Positions 43,693-53,163 of a stretch of DNA of 64,000 nucleotides are shown piece after piece (the stretch's first letter is position 1; each line of letters opens with the position of its first letter). The notes beneath the pieces are model-generated. The model saw only the letters and a program-made list of their open reading frames with translations, was not told where the DNA came from and made no database searches. The translations under genes were made by a program, and so were the position numbers. The stretch is from Rhizobium sp. FKL33 (lineage in GTDB: Bacteria; Pseudomonadota; Alphaproteobacteria; Rhizobiales; Rhizobiaceae): positions 124,001 to 188,000 of the forward strand of contig NZ_STFX01000006.1 in the NCBI RefSeq assembly GCF_005222915.1, given 5' to 3'.

Positions 43693-44637
43693 ATGACGGC
43701 CTTCATTCTTCGCCGCGTCGCGCTTGGCGGGCTGATCCTGCTTCTGGTCTCCATCCTGCTCTTCCTGATGCTGCATATGATCCCCGGCGACGCAACAGTG
43801 GTGGCGCTCGGGCCACGCTCGACGCCGGAAATGCGCGAAGCCTTCCGCGCGATGATGGGCCTCGACAAGCCGCTCATCGAGCAACTCGTCGCTCATCTTG
43901 TTCGCCTTGCGCATCTCGACCTCGGTCAGGATGTATGGAGCCGCAGGCCGGTCACAGATATCGTCATGGAAGCGCTGCCCTATACGGTGACGCTGGCCTT
44001 CTGCAGTTTCGCCTGGGCGGTGACGCTCGGCACGCTGCTCGGCTGCATCGCCGTAGTTCATCATGGCCGCTGGCAGGATTGGCTGATCGGCCTGTTCTCG
44101 GTGGGCTTCGTCGCCGTGCCGTCCTTCGTGGTGGCGCTTTATTCGCTGCTGTTCTTTGCGGTGACGCTGAACTGGCTGCCGGCGATCGGCGCAGGCGAGG
44201 CGGGCGATCCCCTGTCGCAGATCCGCGCGCTGATCCTGCCGTCTTTCGCCATCGGAATCGGCTGGGTGGGCTATGTCGCCCGCATCATGCGCGCGGCGAT
44301 GATCGAGGCGCTCGGGGAAAGCCATGTCCGGACGCTGCGGGCCTTCGGGGTGAGGGAAAGCCGCATCGTCTATGGCTACGCGCTGCGGCAGGCCTTTCTT
44401 TCGGCGCTGCCGGTGATCGCCATCGGCTTTGGCGGATTGCTCACCGGCTCGGTTTTCGCCGAAATCGTCTTCACACGCCCGGGCTTAGGCAAACTGACCT
44501 ATGACGCGGTGATGTCGCGCAATTATCCGTTGGTGATGGGCGCTGTGCTCATTGCCTCAGCCCTCTATGTCGCCTGCATGATCATTGCCGATCTCCTCGC
44601 CGCAGCGCTGGATCCCCGCGTCAGGAGCGCCCTCTGA
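43693..44637 (+). CDS. Dipeptide/oligopeptide ABC transporter permease (DppB type)
   Basis: A 314-residue permease with about six membrane helices, the N-terminal FILRRVALGGLILLLVSILLFLMLHMIPGD block and the EAA loop IEALGESHVRTLRAFGVRESRIVYGYALRQA. TRPGLGKLTYDAVMSRNYPLVMGAVL is the conserved DppB/OppB end. It is the first of five transporter genes and follows the CocE-type hydrolase after 58 bases. Confidence 0.92.
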   Translation: MTAFILRRVALGGLILLLVSILLFLMLHMIPGDATVVALGPRSTPEMREAFRAMMGLDKPLIEQLVAHLVRLAHLDLGQDVWSRRPVTDIVMEALPYTVTLAFCSFAWAVTLGTLLGCIAVVHHGRWQDWLIGLFSVGFVAVPSFVVALYSLLFFAVTLNWLPAIGAGEAGDPLSQIRALILPSFAIGIGWVGYVARIMRAAMIEALGESHVRTLRAFGVRESRIVYGYALRQAFLSALPVIAIGFGGLLTGSVFAEIVFTRPGLGKLTYDAVMSRNYPLVMGAVLIASALYVACMIIADLLAAALDPRVRSAL

Positions 44638-44638
44638 C

Positions 44639-45544
44639 ATGGCCGAGATCGCCAGCGCCCGGACCGAAGACAGACATCAGGAGCCCGGCGCGCTGGCGCG
44701 GATAGGGGCGGTGATGGTCTCGGTCCTGTCGACACCGCTCGGCTTGATCGGAGCCGCGCTCGTGTTGCTGGTCGTCTTCACGGCGCTGTTTGCGCCCTGG
44801 CTCGCGCCCTATCCGGCCACCGCCATCAATGTGAAGGAGAGGCTTGCCGATCCCTCCTGGGCGCATTGGCTCGGCACCGATCAGCTCGGACGCGATCTCT
44901 TCTCGCGCGTGGTGATCGGCACGCGCACGGCCATGAGCGTTGCGCTGACCGCGCTCACCATTGCGCTTGCGGCCGCACTGCCGCTCGGATTGATTGCAGG
45001 CTATGGGCCGCGCTGGCTGGACGCGCTGATGATCCTCGTCTTCGACAGTTTCTCCTCGCTGCCGATGATCATGCTCGGTCTGACGCTCGTGGTGCTGCTC
45101 GGTCCCGGCCTGGGCACGGTCATCCTCGTCATCGTCCTCTATTGCATTCCGAGCTATGCGCGGCTGGTGCGCGCCCAGGTGCTGAGCCTGAAATCGCTCG
45201 ATTTCATTAGGGCGCAGCAGGCGATGAACGCCAGCACGCCGCGCATTCTCTTCCTGCATCTGCTGCCCAATGCCGTGGGTCCACTGCTCATCCTGGCCTG
45301 TCTCGATCTCTCCACCATCATCACGCTTGAAGCAGGGCTCTCTTTTCTCGGCTTGGGCGTGAAGCCGCAGATCCCCAGTTGGGGCAATATCCTCAGCGAT
45401 GGCTTCGCCGTGCTGCGCAAGACGCCGGTGCCGGTGATCGCCGGCGGCCTGCCGCTGATCATCGCTACGATCGGCTTCACATTCTTCGGCGAGGCCCTGC
45501 GCGACGCGCTCGATCCCAAGCTCGCTAGGAGGCGGTCGACATGA
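44639..45544 (+). CDS. Dipeptide/oligopeptide ABC transporter permease (DppC type)
   Basis: A 301-residue permease, partner of the preceding DppB-type protein. Signature segments are HWLGTDQLGRDLFSRVVIGTRTAMSVALTALTIALA, the EAA loop LKSLDFIRAQQAMNASTPRILFLHLLPNAVGPLL and LEAGLSFLGLGVKPQIPSWGNIL. The ATG at 44639 is one base after the DppB stop; the frame is open upstream to 44585. It overlaps the next ATPase gene by 4 bases. Confidence 0.92.
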   Translation: MAEIASARTEDRHQEPGALARIGAVMVSVLSTPLGLIGAALVLLVVFTALFAPWLAPYPATAINVKERLADPSWAHWLGTDQLGRDLFSRVVIGTRTAMSVALTALTIALAAALPLGLIAGYGPRWLDALMILVFDSFSSLPMIMLGLTLVVLLGPGLGTVILVIVLYCIPSYARLVRAQVLSLKSLDFIRAQQAMNASTPRILFLHLLPNAVGPLLILACLDLSTIITLEAGLSFLGLGVKPQIPSWGNILSDGFAVLRKTPVPVIAGGLPLIIATIGFTFFGEALRDALDPKLARRRST

Positions 45545-46386
45545 CGGACGCACCCGTGCTCGACATCGATAAGGTCAGCATCACCTATAGCGGCGTCGCG
45601 CGCGCCGTCTCAGAGGTCAGCCTGAAAGTCATGCCGGGCGAAGTGGTCGGGTTGATCGGTGAAAGCGGGTCGGGAAAATCAACGTTCGCCCATTCCATTC
45701 TCGGCCTGTTGCCCAAAAGCGCCGAGATCAGCGGGAACCGCATGCGACTTGCCGGCGTCGACCTCTTGACCGCCGGAGAGCGCGATTTCGCCCGCCTGCG
45801 CGGTCCGGCGGCGGCCATGGTGTTCCAGAACCCGATGGCGACCTTCAGCCCGCTGCACCGGATCGGCCGGCAGCTGACGGATTTCCTCTGGCGTGACCGG
45901 ACCTCCACAGAACGTCAGAAGCGGGAGAAAATCATCGCCGCCCTCGCAGACGCCGGCATTTCCGATCCCGAAGCGCGTTTCGACGCCTATCCCTTCGAAC
46001 TCTCGGGCGGCATGTTGCAACGCGTCTCCATCGCCGCCGCCCTGATGTGCGAGCCGGCGCTTCTGATCGCCGACGAGCCGACCACCGCGCTCGATGTCAC
46101 CATGGAAGCGCAGATCCTGCATCTGATGCGCGAATTACGCCAGAGAACCGGCGTGGCGATCCTGATGATTTCACATCAGCTCGGCGTCATCGCCGAAATC
46201 TGCGACCGCGTGGCGGTGATGCAGGCGGGCCGGATCGTGGAGGAGGGGACCGTCGAGCAGATCTTCGCGGACCCGCGACATCCCTATACGCGGGCGCTGC
46301 TCGCCTGCGAATTGTCGCTGGTCGACGACGACGCCAAGAGGCTTCCGGCCATCGCGTGGGATGAGACGATGGAGGCGGCGCGATGA
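45541..46386 (+). CDS. Dipeptide/oligopeptide ABC transporter ATPase (DppD type)
   Basis: A 281-residue ATPase with Walker A GESGSGKS (residues 40-47), [14 protein letters not shown] as the Q-loop, signature [18 protein letters not shown] and Walker [13 protein letters not shown]. It is shorter than most DppD proteins because the C-terminal Cys-rich oligopeptide domain is missing; the other ATPase has it. Four-base overlaps on both sides show translational coupling. Confidence 0.92.
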   Translation: MTDAPVLDIDKVSITYSGVARAVSEVSLKVMPGEVVGLIGESGSGKSTFAHSILGLLPKSAEISGNRMRLAGVDLLTAGERDFARLRGPAAAMVFQNPMATFSPLHRIGRQLTDFLWRDRTSTERQKREKIIAALADAGISDPEARFDAYPFELSGGMLQRVSIAAALMCEPALLIADEPTTALDVTMEAQILHLMRELRQRTGVAILMISHQLGVIAEICDRVAVMQAGRIVEEGTVEQIFADPRHPYTRALLACELSLVDDDAKRLPAIAWDETMEAAR

Positions 46387-47369
46387 TGGCGACGCCAATC
46401 CTTGAAACGCGCTCCCTCTCGGTCTCCGTTCCCGGCAAGAGCCGCCTGCCATTCGTAAAAGGCCAGACGCTCGATATCCTCCGGGACGTGTCGCTGGATA
46501 TTGGCCGAGGCGAAATCATCTCGATGGTCGGCGAAAGCGGCTCGGGTAAATCGACCTTCGGACGAACATTGGTCGGCCTGATGAACCCGTCCGGCGGCGA
46601 GATCCTGCTCGATGGGGAAGCGCTTCCGAAATCGCAGGCGAGCGTGAGACGGCTGCGGAAGGCGGCGGCGCTTCTCTTTCAGGACCCCGTGACCTCATTC
46701 GATCCCCGCCAGCGCATCGGCTCGATCATCGCCGAGCCGCGCCATATCGCCGGTCGCGGCGATACCGGACGGGACGCAATCGCGGAGCTCGCCGCAAAAG
46801 CCGGTCTCACCCGCAATCTGCTCGAACGCTTTCCGCATGGGCTTTCAGGCGGACAGGCGCGCCGGGCAGCGGTGGCGCGGGCGCTTTCGGTGACGCCGAG
46901 GCTGATTATCGCCGATGAGCCGACCGCCGGCCTCGATCTCTCGGTGCAGGCGGGCGTCCTCAACCTGTTTCTCGACATCCGCGACGATGTCGGCTCGGCC
47001 TTCCTGATCATCACCCATAATCTGGCCGTGGCGCGCCGCGTCTCCGACCGCGTCGCCATCATGTATCTCGGCCGCATCGTCGAGACAGGGCCGACGCGCG
47101 ACATCTTCGCCGCCCCGCGCCATCCCTATACGCAGGCGCTTCTGGCCGCCGAACCCGCGCCGGATCCGCGCAAGCGCCGCACGGAGCCGCCGGTGATCGG
47201 CGAAACGCCGAGCCTCCTGCATCGCCCCACGGGCTGCGAATTTCATCCGCGCTGTCGCTTCGCGCAAGACCGCTGCCGGACCGAAGCGCCTGTTGAGACG
47301 CACCTTTCCGACTACCATCGCATTCGCTGCCACACTCCGCTCGCGCCGCCGGCGTCAGGAGACGGCTGA
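46383..47369 (+). CDS. Dipeptide/oligopeptide ABC transporter ATPase (DppF type)
   Basis: A 328-residue ATPase with Walker A GESGSGKS (residues 50-57), Q-loop FQDPVTSFDPRQRIG, signature LSGGQARRAAVARAL and Walker B LIIADEPTAGLD. The C-terminus is the oligo_HPY domain with the four-Cys pattern in CEFHPRCRFAQDRC and IRCHTPL. It forms the ATPase heterodimer with the DppD-type protein. Confidence 0.92.
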   Translation: MMATPILETRSLSVSVPGKSRLPFVKGQTLDILRDVSLDIGRGEIISMVGESGSGKSTFGRTLVGLMNPSGGEILLDGEALPKSQASVRRLRKAAALLFQDPVTSFDPRQRIGSIIAEPRHIAGRGDTGRDAIAELAAKAGLTRNLLERFPHGLSGGQARRAAVARALSVTPRLIIADEPTAGLDLSVQAGVLNLFLDIRDDVGSAFLIITHNLAVARRVSDRVAIMYLGRIVETGPTRDIFAAPRHPYTQALLAAEPAPDPRKRRTEPPVIGETPSLLHRPTGCEFHPRCRFAQDRCRTEAPVETHLSDYHRIRCHTPLAPPASGDG

Positions 47370-47399
47370 CCGCATCGCATTCAAAAAGAGGGAACGATC

Positions 47400-48956
47400 A
47401 TGACCGGACTGTTGATGAATCGCAGGCATTTCCTTCATACCGCAGCGGCGGCGGCCGGCGCATTGGCGCTGAGACCGGGCCTTTCCTACGCCGTCGAGGG
47501 CGACACGCTGGTGATCCGCGGCGCCTCCGATATCGAGGTCCTCGACCCCGCCTTCCAGAACGGTCTTCTTGAAGAGGAGGTCGGCCGCGCGCTGTTCCTG
47601 TCACTCAACCGGCTGGGCGATGTCCGCGGCGGCACGAAATGGGATCTCTACGCCGCCAAGGAGCTCAAGCAACTGTCGCCGACCGAAATCGGCTTCGAGC
47701 TGCATGACTGGCTGGAATGGACCGGCGGCTATGGCCCCGTCACCGCCGACGACGTGAAATTCTCCTTCGAACGGGTGAAAGATCCCGCCAACGCCTCGGC
47801 CTGGGCCTATGCCTTCGACGCCATGGACAAGGTCGAGGTCACAGGCGAACGCACCGGCGTCATCAAGCTGACGGCGCCCTCGGCGCCGTTCTGGCTGACC
47901 ACCATGCCCTATTACATGGGCAAGATCGTCTGCCGCAAAGCGTTGGAAAAGGCGGGCGGCAAATTCACCACCGAAGCGCCGGCGACGTCAGGCCCCTATG
48001 TGATCGAAAAATGGACGCCGAAGCAAAATCTGACGCTCGCCCTCAATCCCGGCTGGAGGGGACCCGCCCCGATCTTCCCGAAAATCCGTTTCGAGATCGT
48101 CACCGACGATGAGGCCGCCGCGCTCGCCTATGAATCCAAGGCGATCGACTATGCCAAGATCAGCCTCAACACGCTCGCCGCCTATCGCGACAAGCTGCCG
48201 GAGAGTACGGACCTGATCGAGATGGACGGCAATCGCTTTCTGTGGCTCGCCATCAACGTCAACAATGAGAAATTCAAGGACGAACGCGTCCGCCGCGCGA
48301 TCCAATATGCTGTCGATGTCGAGCAGATCATGCAGGGCAGCTATTCCGGCCTCGCCAAGGCGGCCACCGGCGTGATCCCGCCTGGGATGACCGGCCATCG
48401 CGACGCGATCCTCTATCCCGCCGACGCCGCAAAGGCGCAGGCGCTCCTGGAAGAGGCCGGCGTTTCGGAGCTGACGGTGGAGTTGATCTGCCAGAACGAC
48501 AAGACCAGCCAGCTGACCTGCCAGATCGTCCAGGCCCTGCTCGGCCAGATCGGCGTCACCGTCGAGATCAAGGCTTTGGATGACGGCGTTTACTGGACGG
48601 TGGGCGACAAGAGTTCGGGCGACCAGTGGAAGACGCTCGAAATCGCACTGATGAATTTCGCCGGCGGCGTCGATCCCTCCGAAAATCTCACCTGGTTCCG
48701 CCCCTCCCAGATCGGCGTCTACAACTGGTCGCAATTCGACAGTCCCGACTTCGAAAAGCTCTATCAGGAGGGCATGGCCGAGACGGATCCGGCCAAGCGC
48801 GACTTCATCTACAAGAAGATGCAGGATCTGATGGAGGAATCCGGCGGTTTCGTCTTCCTGACGCATGAAACCTTTGCCGCCGTGGCGCGCAAAGGGCTGA
48901 AGCCGCTGATCCTCGCCGATGGCTACCTCGACGTCACCCGCTTCGCCAAAGCCTGA
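47400..48956 (+). CDS. Dipeptide/quaternary-amine-type ABC substrate-binding protein (SBP family 5)
   Basis: A 518-residue periplasmic binding protein of the DppA/OppA class (SBP_bac_5). The N-terminus has a twin-arginine signal (MNRRHFLHTAAAAAGALALRPG, positively charged and hydrophobic, ending near SYA). The mature protein begins DTLVIRGASDIEVLDPAFQN, and later has VTADDVKFSFERVKDP and TAPSAPFWLTTM. The start is ATG 47400 with GAGGG upstream; the ATG at 47415 is an alternative. It follows the ATPases by 30 bases. Ligand unknown. Confidence 0.92.
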   Translation: MTGLLMNRRHFLHTAAAAAGALALRPGLSYAVEGDTLVIRGASDIEVLDPAFQNGLLEEEVGRALFLSLNRLGDVRGGTKWDLYAAKELKQLSPTEIGFELHDWLEWTGGYGPVTADDVKFSFERVKDPANASAWAYAFDAMDKVEVTGERTGVIKLTAPSAPFWLTTMPYYMGKIVCRKALEKAGGKFTTEAPATSGPYVIEKWTPKQNLTLALNPGWRGPAPIFPKIRFEIVTDDEAAALAYESKAIDYAKISLNTLAAYRDKLPESTDLIEMDGNRFLWLAINVNNEKFKDERVRRAIQYAVDVEQIMQGSYSGLAKAATGVIPPGMTGHRDAILYPADAAKAQALLEEAGVSELTVELICQNDKTSQLTCQIVQALLGQIGVTVEIKALDDGVYWTVGDKSSGDQWKTLEIALMNFAGGVDPSENLTWFRPSQIGVYNWSQFDSPDFEKLYQEGMAETDPAKRDFIYKKMQDLMEESGGFVFLTHETFAAVARKGLKPLILADGYLDVTRFAKA

Positions 48957-48968
48957 CCTTAACCCCGA

Positions 48969-48996
48969 GGGCTTCTCTTCGTCGAAGAGAAGGCCC
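48969..48996 (+). terminator. Hairpin between binding-protein and mttB-like genes
   Basis: TTCTCTTC (48973-48980) pairs perfectly with GAAGAGAA (48984-48991) around a 3-base loop, extended by GGGC/GCCC with one bulged G. It starts 12 bases after the stop and runs to 2 bases before the first possible ATG of the next gene. No T-run follows, so it may limit read-through or translation rather than end transcription. Confidence 0.5.
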
Positions 48997-49013
48997 TGAT
49001 GCAGGAGATGACC

Positions 49014-50549
49014 ATGACGCGACAGGCGGGACGCCGCGAGGCAAGACGGGCGGCAGGCGGGATCAGACAGATGGGTTTTGGCGGCGTCGTCAATCGCTAT
49101 CCGCCGATCGGGCTGTTGAGCGAGGACGAGGTCCATTCCATCCATCTCGCCTCGCTCGATCTTCTCGCCCGGACGGGCATGGAGGTGATGCATGGGGAAA
49201 GCCGAAAGCTTCTGAAAGCGGCCGGCGCCGATGTCGACGAGACGAGCCAACGGGTGCGCTTCGATCCCGCCATGATCGAGGAGATCATCCGCAGCGCGCC
49301 ATCGTCCTTCACATTGCAGGCCCGAAATCCCGCCCGCGATCTCCGGGTTGGCGACGGCAGCCTGATTTTCGCGGCCACCGGCGGCCCGGCCTTCGTCTCC
49401 GATCTCGATCGCGGCCGCCGCGCCGGCAATTATCGCGATATGTGCGACTTTATCAAAGTCGTGCAGAGCCTGAATGTCCTTCACCAGGAAGGCGGTTGCC
49501 CCTGCGAGCCGACCGATCTCGATCCTGACTCCCGTCATCTCGATTTCTACGACGCGGCCATCCGGCTGACCGACAAGACCTGGCAATGCTGGGCGCTGGG
49601 CCGCTATCGGGTGGAAGATGCGCTGGAAATGCTGACGATCGCGCTCGGCCAGAGCCGGGACGAGTTGCGCCGGAAGCCGGCGACGCTGACGGTGGTGAAC
49701 TCCAATTCGCCGCTCCGCCTCGACATTCCCATGGGAGAGGGGCTTCTCGCCATGGCGCGGGCCGGCCAACCGGTGGCGATGACGCCGTTTACGCTGTCAG
49801 GCGCCATGAGCCCGGTCACGATCGCCGGCGCGCTCACCCAGCAAAACGCCGAAGCGCTCGCGCTGATCACGCTGGCGCAGATCGCAGCGCCGGGCGCGCC
49901 GGTGCTCTATGGCGGCTTCACCTCGAACGTCGACATGCGCACGGGGTCGCCGGCTTTCGGCACGCCGGAATACGCCAAGGCGCAGATCGCCTCGGGCCAA
50001 CTGGCGCGGAAATACAGCATTCCCTTCCGCTCCTCCAATGTCACGGCGTCGAATACGGTCGATGTCCAGGCGGCCTATGAAAGCGGCATGTCGCTGTGGT
50101 CGACCATCATGGGCGGCGCCCATCTCATCGAACACGCCGCGGGCTGGCTGGAGGGCGGGCTGACCGCCTCGTTCGAAAAGCTGATCCTCGACGCCGAAAT
50201 GCTGCAGATGATGCGCAGCTTCCTCGATCCGCTGCAAGTCAACGCCGACACCCGCGCGGTTGATACCATCGGAGATGTCGGCCCCGGCGGCCATTTCTTC
50301 GGCGCGCCGCACACTATCGCCCGTTTCGAAAACGCCTTTTACGAGCCGATGCTATCAGACTGGCGGAATTTCGAGACCTGGTCCGAGACGGGCGCCCGCA
50401 GCGGCACCGAACGCGCCAACGCCATCTGGAAGGAGCTGCTCAGGACCTATCAGCAGCCAGCGCTGGATCCTGCGATCGAAGACGAACTTGAGGCCTATGT
50501 CGCGCGCCGCAAAGAGGAAATTGGCCGCGGCCAACTCGACGCGGCCTGA
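49014..50549 (+). CDS. Trimethylamine methyltransferase (MttB) family protein, non-pyrrolysine
   Basis: A 511-residue protein of the MttB/MtgB superfamily of corrinoid-dependent methyltransferases. Characteristic stretches include FATGGPAFVSDLDRG, HLDFYDAAIRLTDKTWQCWALG, LAMARAGQPVAMTPFTLSGAMSPVTIAGALTQQNAEAL and the GGHFFGAPHTIARFENAFYEPMLSDW end. There is no in-frame amber codon, so it belongs to the non-pyrrolysine group, whose known members demethylate betaines and carnitine. The start at 49014 has GGAG six bases upstream; 48999 is an alternative but its site is buried in a hairpin. No corrinoid protein or reactivase gene is present in the window. Confidence 0.92.
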   Translation: MTRQAGRREARRAAGGIRQMGFGGVVNRYPPIGLLSEDEVHSIHLASLDLLARTGMEVMHGESRKLLKAAGADVDETSQRVRFDPAMIEEIIRSAPSSFTLQARNPARDLRVGDGSLIFAATGGPAFVSDLDRGRRAGNYRDMCDFIKVVQSLNVLHQEGGCPCEPTDLDPDSRHLDFYDAAIRLTDKTWQCWALGRYRVEDALEMLTIALGQSRDELRRKPATLTVVNSNSPLRLDIPMGEGLLAMARAGQPVAMTPFTLSGAMSPVTIAGALTQQNAEALALITLAQIAAPGAPVLYGGFTSNVDMRTGSPAFGTPEYAKAQIASGQLARKYSIPFRSSNVTASNTVDVQAAYESGMSLWSTIMGGAHLIEHAAGWLEGGLTASFEKLILDAEMLQMMRSFLDPLQVNADTRAVDTIGDVGPGGHFFGAPHTIARFENAFYEPMLSDWRNFETWSETGARSGTERANAIWKELLRTYQQPALDPAIEDELEAYVARRKEEIGRGQLDAA

Positions 50550-50747
50550 TCGGGCCGTCTCCGCCCCGGCCCAGCACTCGTCTCAGAGCCCTGAAAGGAG
50601 CAACGAGACATCTGTGACTCCAATCCGGCGCCTCCGGCTTTCGATGACGCCGCAGATGCGGAACCAGGGCTTAGGGACCGATGTTCGCGCCCGCGACCCC
50701 GGCCGCGTGCGCCATCCGTGTCGCAGGCGCACGCCCCACATCCCGCA

Positions 50748-53159
50748 TCAGCTCGCGGCCTTGACCGCCGCCTCCACGTGGACATCCGAAGAGGCGTCCA
50801 CCCAGCGCAGACCGCCCTGGTAACGCCAGGCCATCCGCCCCTTGTCGTCGAGCGCGAACAGGCTCAGCCAGCCATTGTCGAACAGCGCGCGGACGCCCGC
50901 ATGCCGCTGCAGTATATCTGAAATGGCCTCTTTCGGAGCCTCCACCGCGACTGTCAGGCGCAAGGGTTCATGGACGAAATTCTCGCCGTCATGCACCGAT
51001 TGCCAGGGAAGTCCCGCACGCAGGTTTCCGCCATTGCCTTCGACCACGCCGATGCCGCCGACGACATTGTGCAACAGCTTGTTGCCGGCTCCGAAGAGCG
51101 AGGGCGCGACAGAGGAGCCGAAATATTGCAGGCTGATCCAGCTCGCCACCACAACAGGCGCCGTCAGGATCAGTTCGAGGACCTTGAAGCCCTCGTCCTT
51201 CCGCCAGACATAGTCGTGCAGGAAGGCCTGCCCCTCGAGCGACCGCCCGACCGTGCGACTCCGCGGCGCGGCGATGAAGGCGCGGCAGCCGGCGAGACCA
51301 AATTCCGGGCGCACTTCCGACCAGTCGCGGCTCCGCCCGCTCACATTGCCCGCCTTGGCGCGGGGCAGCCTGAGCGACCGTTCCGCCCGCGTCAGCCGGC
51401 CTGCAAGCGCCAGCCAACTCCGGATGCGCGACAGGTCTTCTGCGGCGACAGCGGCGTCGACATCATCCGTAAACAAGGTGACGGCGTCGGTCGTGGTGTC
51501 ATGCAGACCGGCAAGGAACACAGTATCCGTCGGGATGCGGATGCCCTTCAGCGCCAGCCTCTCGCGCACGCCGCGGTCATTGAGGAGGTCGGCCAGAAGG
51601 CGCGCATTGACATCGCCGGCATAGCCGCCGCAGGCGCCGCAATGCAGCGCGCTGGCATAGGGGTTGTTCACCGTATTGGCGCCATGGCCGGCGATCAACA
51701 CATAGCGAGCGAAGCCTTCGGTCAGCGACATCGCCTTGAGCACCGTCTCGGCCATGCCGGCGCGCAGGTCGAGATCGAGGCTCGGAGAAAGGCGGGGCTT
51801 GGCGGCGTCGGGCCGCTTCCCCTTGCCGAAACCGAAGCCGTCGCGCAGCAGTTTGGCGGCATAGACGGGACCCATCGCTTCAACAAAAGCGAAGGACGAC
51901 ACCGCCGCGAGCTTGAACCGCCCGCAGGCCCGGGTCGCGCGGGCGCTGAACCGCGCCTGCCGATCGGCATCCTTGTTCTCCTCTACCTCGGCGCAGGTGA
52001 AGACCGACGGCTTCAGCAGAACCGGCAGGCGATGTTCGGGCACATCGGAGGCAAAGCCCTTGTGGCTCGCGCCGAGGCCGAAGAAGCCGGCGAAGCCGAG
52101 CGTCCGGATGCCGCCATCCGCGCTTTCGAGCGCGCGCCGGAAGATTTCCGACCGGACATCGATGCAGAAGGCGGCCTGCAGCATCGGCCTGACCTCGGCG
52201 AGTTTTTCGGCCTGCGGCGCGGCGAGGAGTGACGCCAGCTTGCGCTGAGCAGCCCGCTCTACGGCCAGTTGCAGCACAGCGTCGATGCGTATGTCGGCGG
52301 TCGGGGTCAGCGGTTCGGCATGGATCTTCCGCACCTTGCGCCATTCCGCCTCGATTGCGCTCTTGTGCAGCGCATAGAGCGCCTCCTCGAAGACGAGCAG
52401 GATAGCGAGCATCTCAAGCGGGGAGGGGTCGGTGCGGCCCGAGACTTCGGCCTTGAACTGACTATGCCGCGCATATTGCGCCCAGCCCCCGAGCGTCAGC
52501 AGCAGTTGGTGGAAGTACGTCCCCGGCTCGGCTCCGAGGCCGAGCGAGACGGCGGCCCGTTCGATCGCGGCCTCGGGCGCCTCCGGCGTGTCGGCCACAT
52601 GCGCGCCGAAACCCTTGAGACCCAGGATCTCCGGCGTGAGGTCATGCATGGCGAAGGCCCGCCAGGCGGCGTAGAGGCCGTTGCGGCGCGAGGCTGCCCA
52701 GAGCGCCTGCCCCTCATCGAAGAAGCCGGCGGCGAAAGCCCCGATCCTGTCGGCGACGATGGCGGGCCAGTCCTTGCCGGCTGCGCGCGCGGCGAGATCC
52801 GCGATGGTCGGCAAGGCCGCCACTGGCTTGGGCTCCGACGCAGCCGCAGACTTGAGCGCGGCGAGGTCCAGATCGGATGCGCCGAAGGCGGCCAGAGCCG
52901 ACAGCAAATCCTCATCGACAATCTCACCGGAAGCGATCTTGTCGGCATAGTGCTTGCGCGGAAGCGCCAGACGCACGCCGGCGATTCGAGAGAGAAGAGC
53001 GGCCGTGTTGTCGAAAGCTTCGGTCGTCTGGCCGATAAAGGGATTGACGGCAACGGTCGCCGTCAGAGGCCAAGCAGGGGGGATTGCCCTGACGGCCTTG
53101 TCCGCCGCGCGCGAAAGCGTCTGGCCATGCAGCGTGTCGAAAGAGGATGTATCGGCCAT
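50748..53159 (-). CDS. dabA: DabA (DUF2309), inorganic-carbon uptake subunit
   Basis: An 803-residue DUF2309 protein, which is the beta-carbonic-anhydrase-like subunit of the DAB energy-coupled CO2/bicarbonate uptake complex. The zinc and active-site residues are present: Cys332 and Asp334 with Arg336 in FCIDVRSE, and His492 with Cys507 in [23 protein letters not shown] (the 15-residue His-Cys spacing matches DabA of Halothiobacillus). It is cytoplasmic and works with the membrane subunit encoded 4 bases upstream. It converges with the MttB-family gene over 198 bp, which holds only a weak 6-bp hairpin (50552-50572). Confidence 0.93.
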   Translation of the reverse strand: MADTSSFDTLHGQTLSRAADKAVRAIPPAWPLTATVAVNPFIGQTTEAFDNTAALLSRIAGVRLALPRKHYADKIASGEIVDEDLLSALAAFGASDLDLAALKSAAASEPKPVAALPTIADLAARAAGKDWPAIVADRIGAFAAGFFDEGQALWAASRRNGLYAAWRAFAMHDLTPEILGLKGFGAHVADTPEAPEAAIERAAVSLGLGAEPGTYFHQLLLTLGGWAQYARHSQFKAEVSGRTDPSPLEMLAILLVFEEALYALHKSAIEAEWRKVRKIHAEPLTPTADIRIDAVLQLAVERAAQRKLASLLAAPQAEKLAEVRPMLQAAFCIDVRSEIFRRALESADGGIRTLGFAGFFGLGASHKGFASDVPEHRLPVLLKPSVFTCAEVEENKDADRQARFSARATRACGRFKLAAVSSFAFVEAMGPVYAAKLLRDGFGFGKGKRPDAAKPRLSPSLDLDLRAGMAETVLKAMSLTEGFARYVLIAGHGANTVNNPYASALHCGACGGYAGDVNARLLADLLNDRGVRERLALKGIRIPTDTVFLAGLHDTTTDAVTLFTDDVDAAVAAEDLSRIRSWLALAGRLTRAERSLRLPRAKAGNVSGRSRDWSEVRPEFGLAGCRAFIAAPRSRTVGRSLEGQAFLHDYVWRKDEGFKVLELILTAPVVVASWISLQYFGSSVAPSLFGAGNKLLHNVVGGIGVVEGNGGNLRAGLPWQSVHDGENFVHEPLRLTVAVEAPKEAISDILQRHAGVRALFDNGWLSLFALDDKGRMAWRYQGGLRWVDASSDVHVEAAVKAAS

Positions 53160-53163
53160 GGGT

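Noticed and set aside
47988-49769. A 593-codon minus-strand frame across the binding-protein/mttB junction
   Set aside because: Antisense to two strong genes and spans an intergenic hairpin; no recognisable domain.
49014-50549. A pyrrolysine (in-frame amber) codon in the mttB homologue
   Set aside because: The frame reads through without any in-frame TAG, so the non-pyrrolysine subgroup applies.
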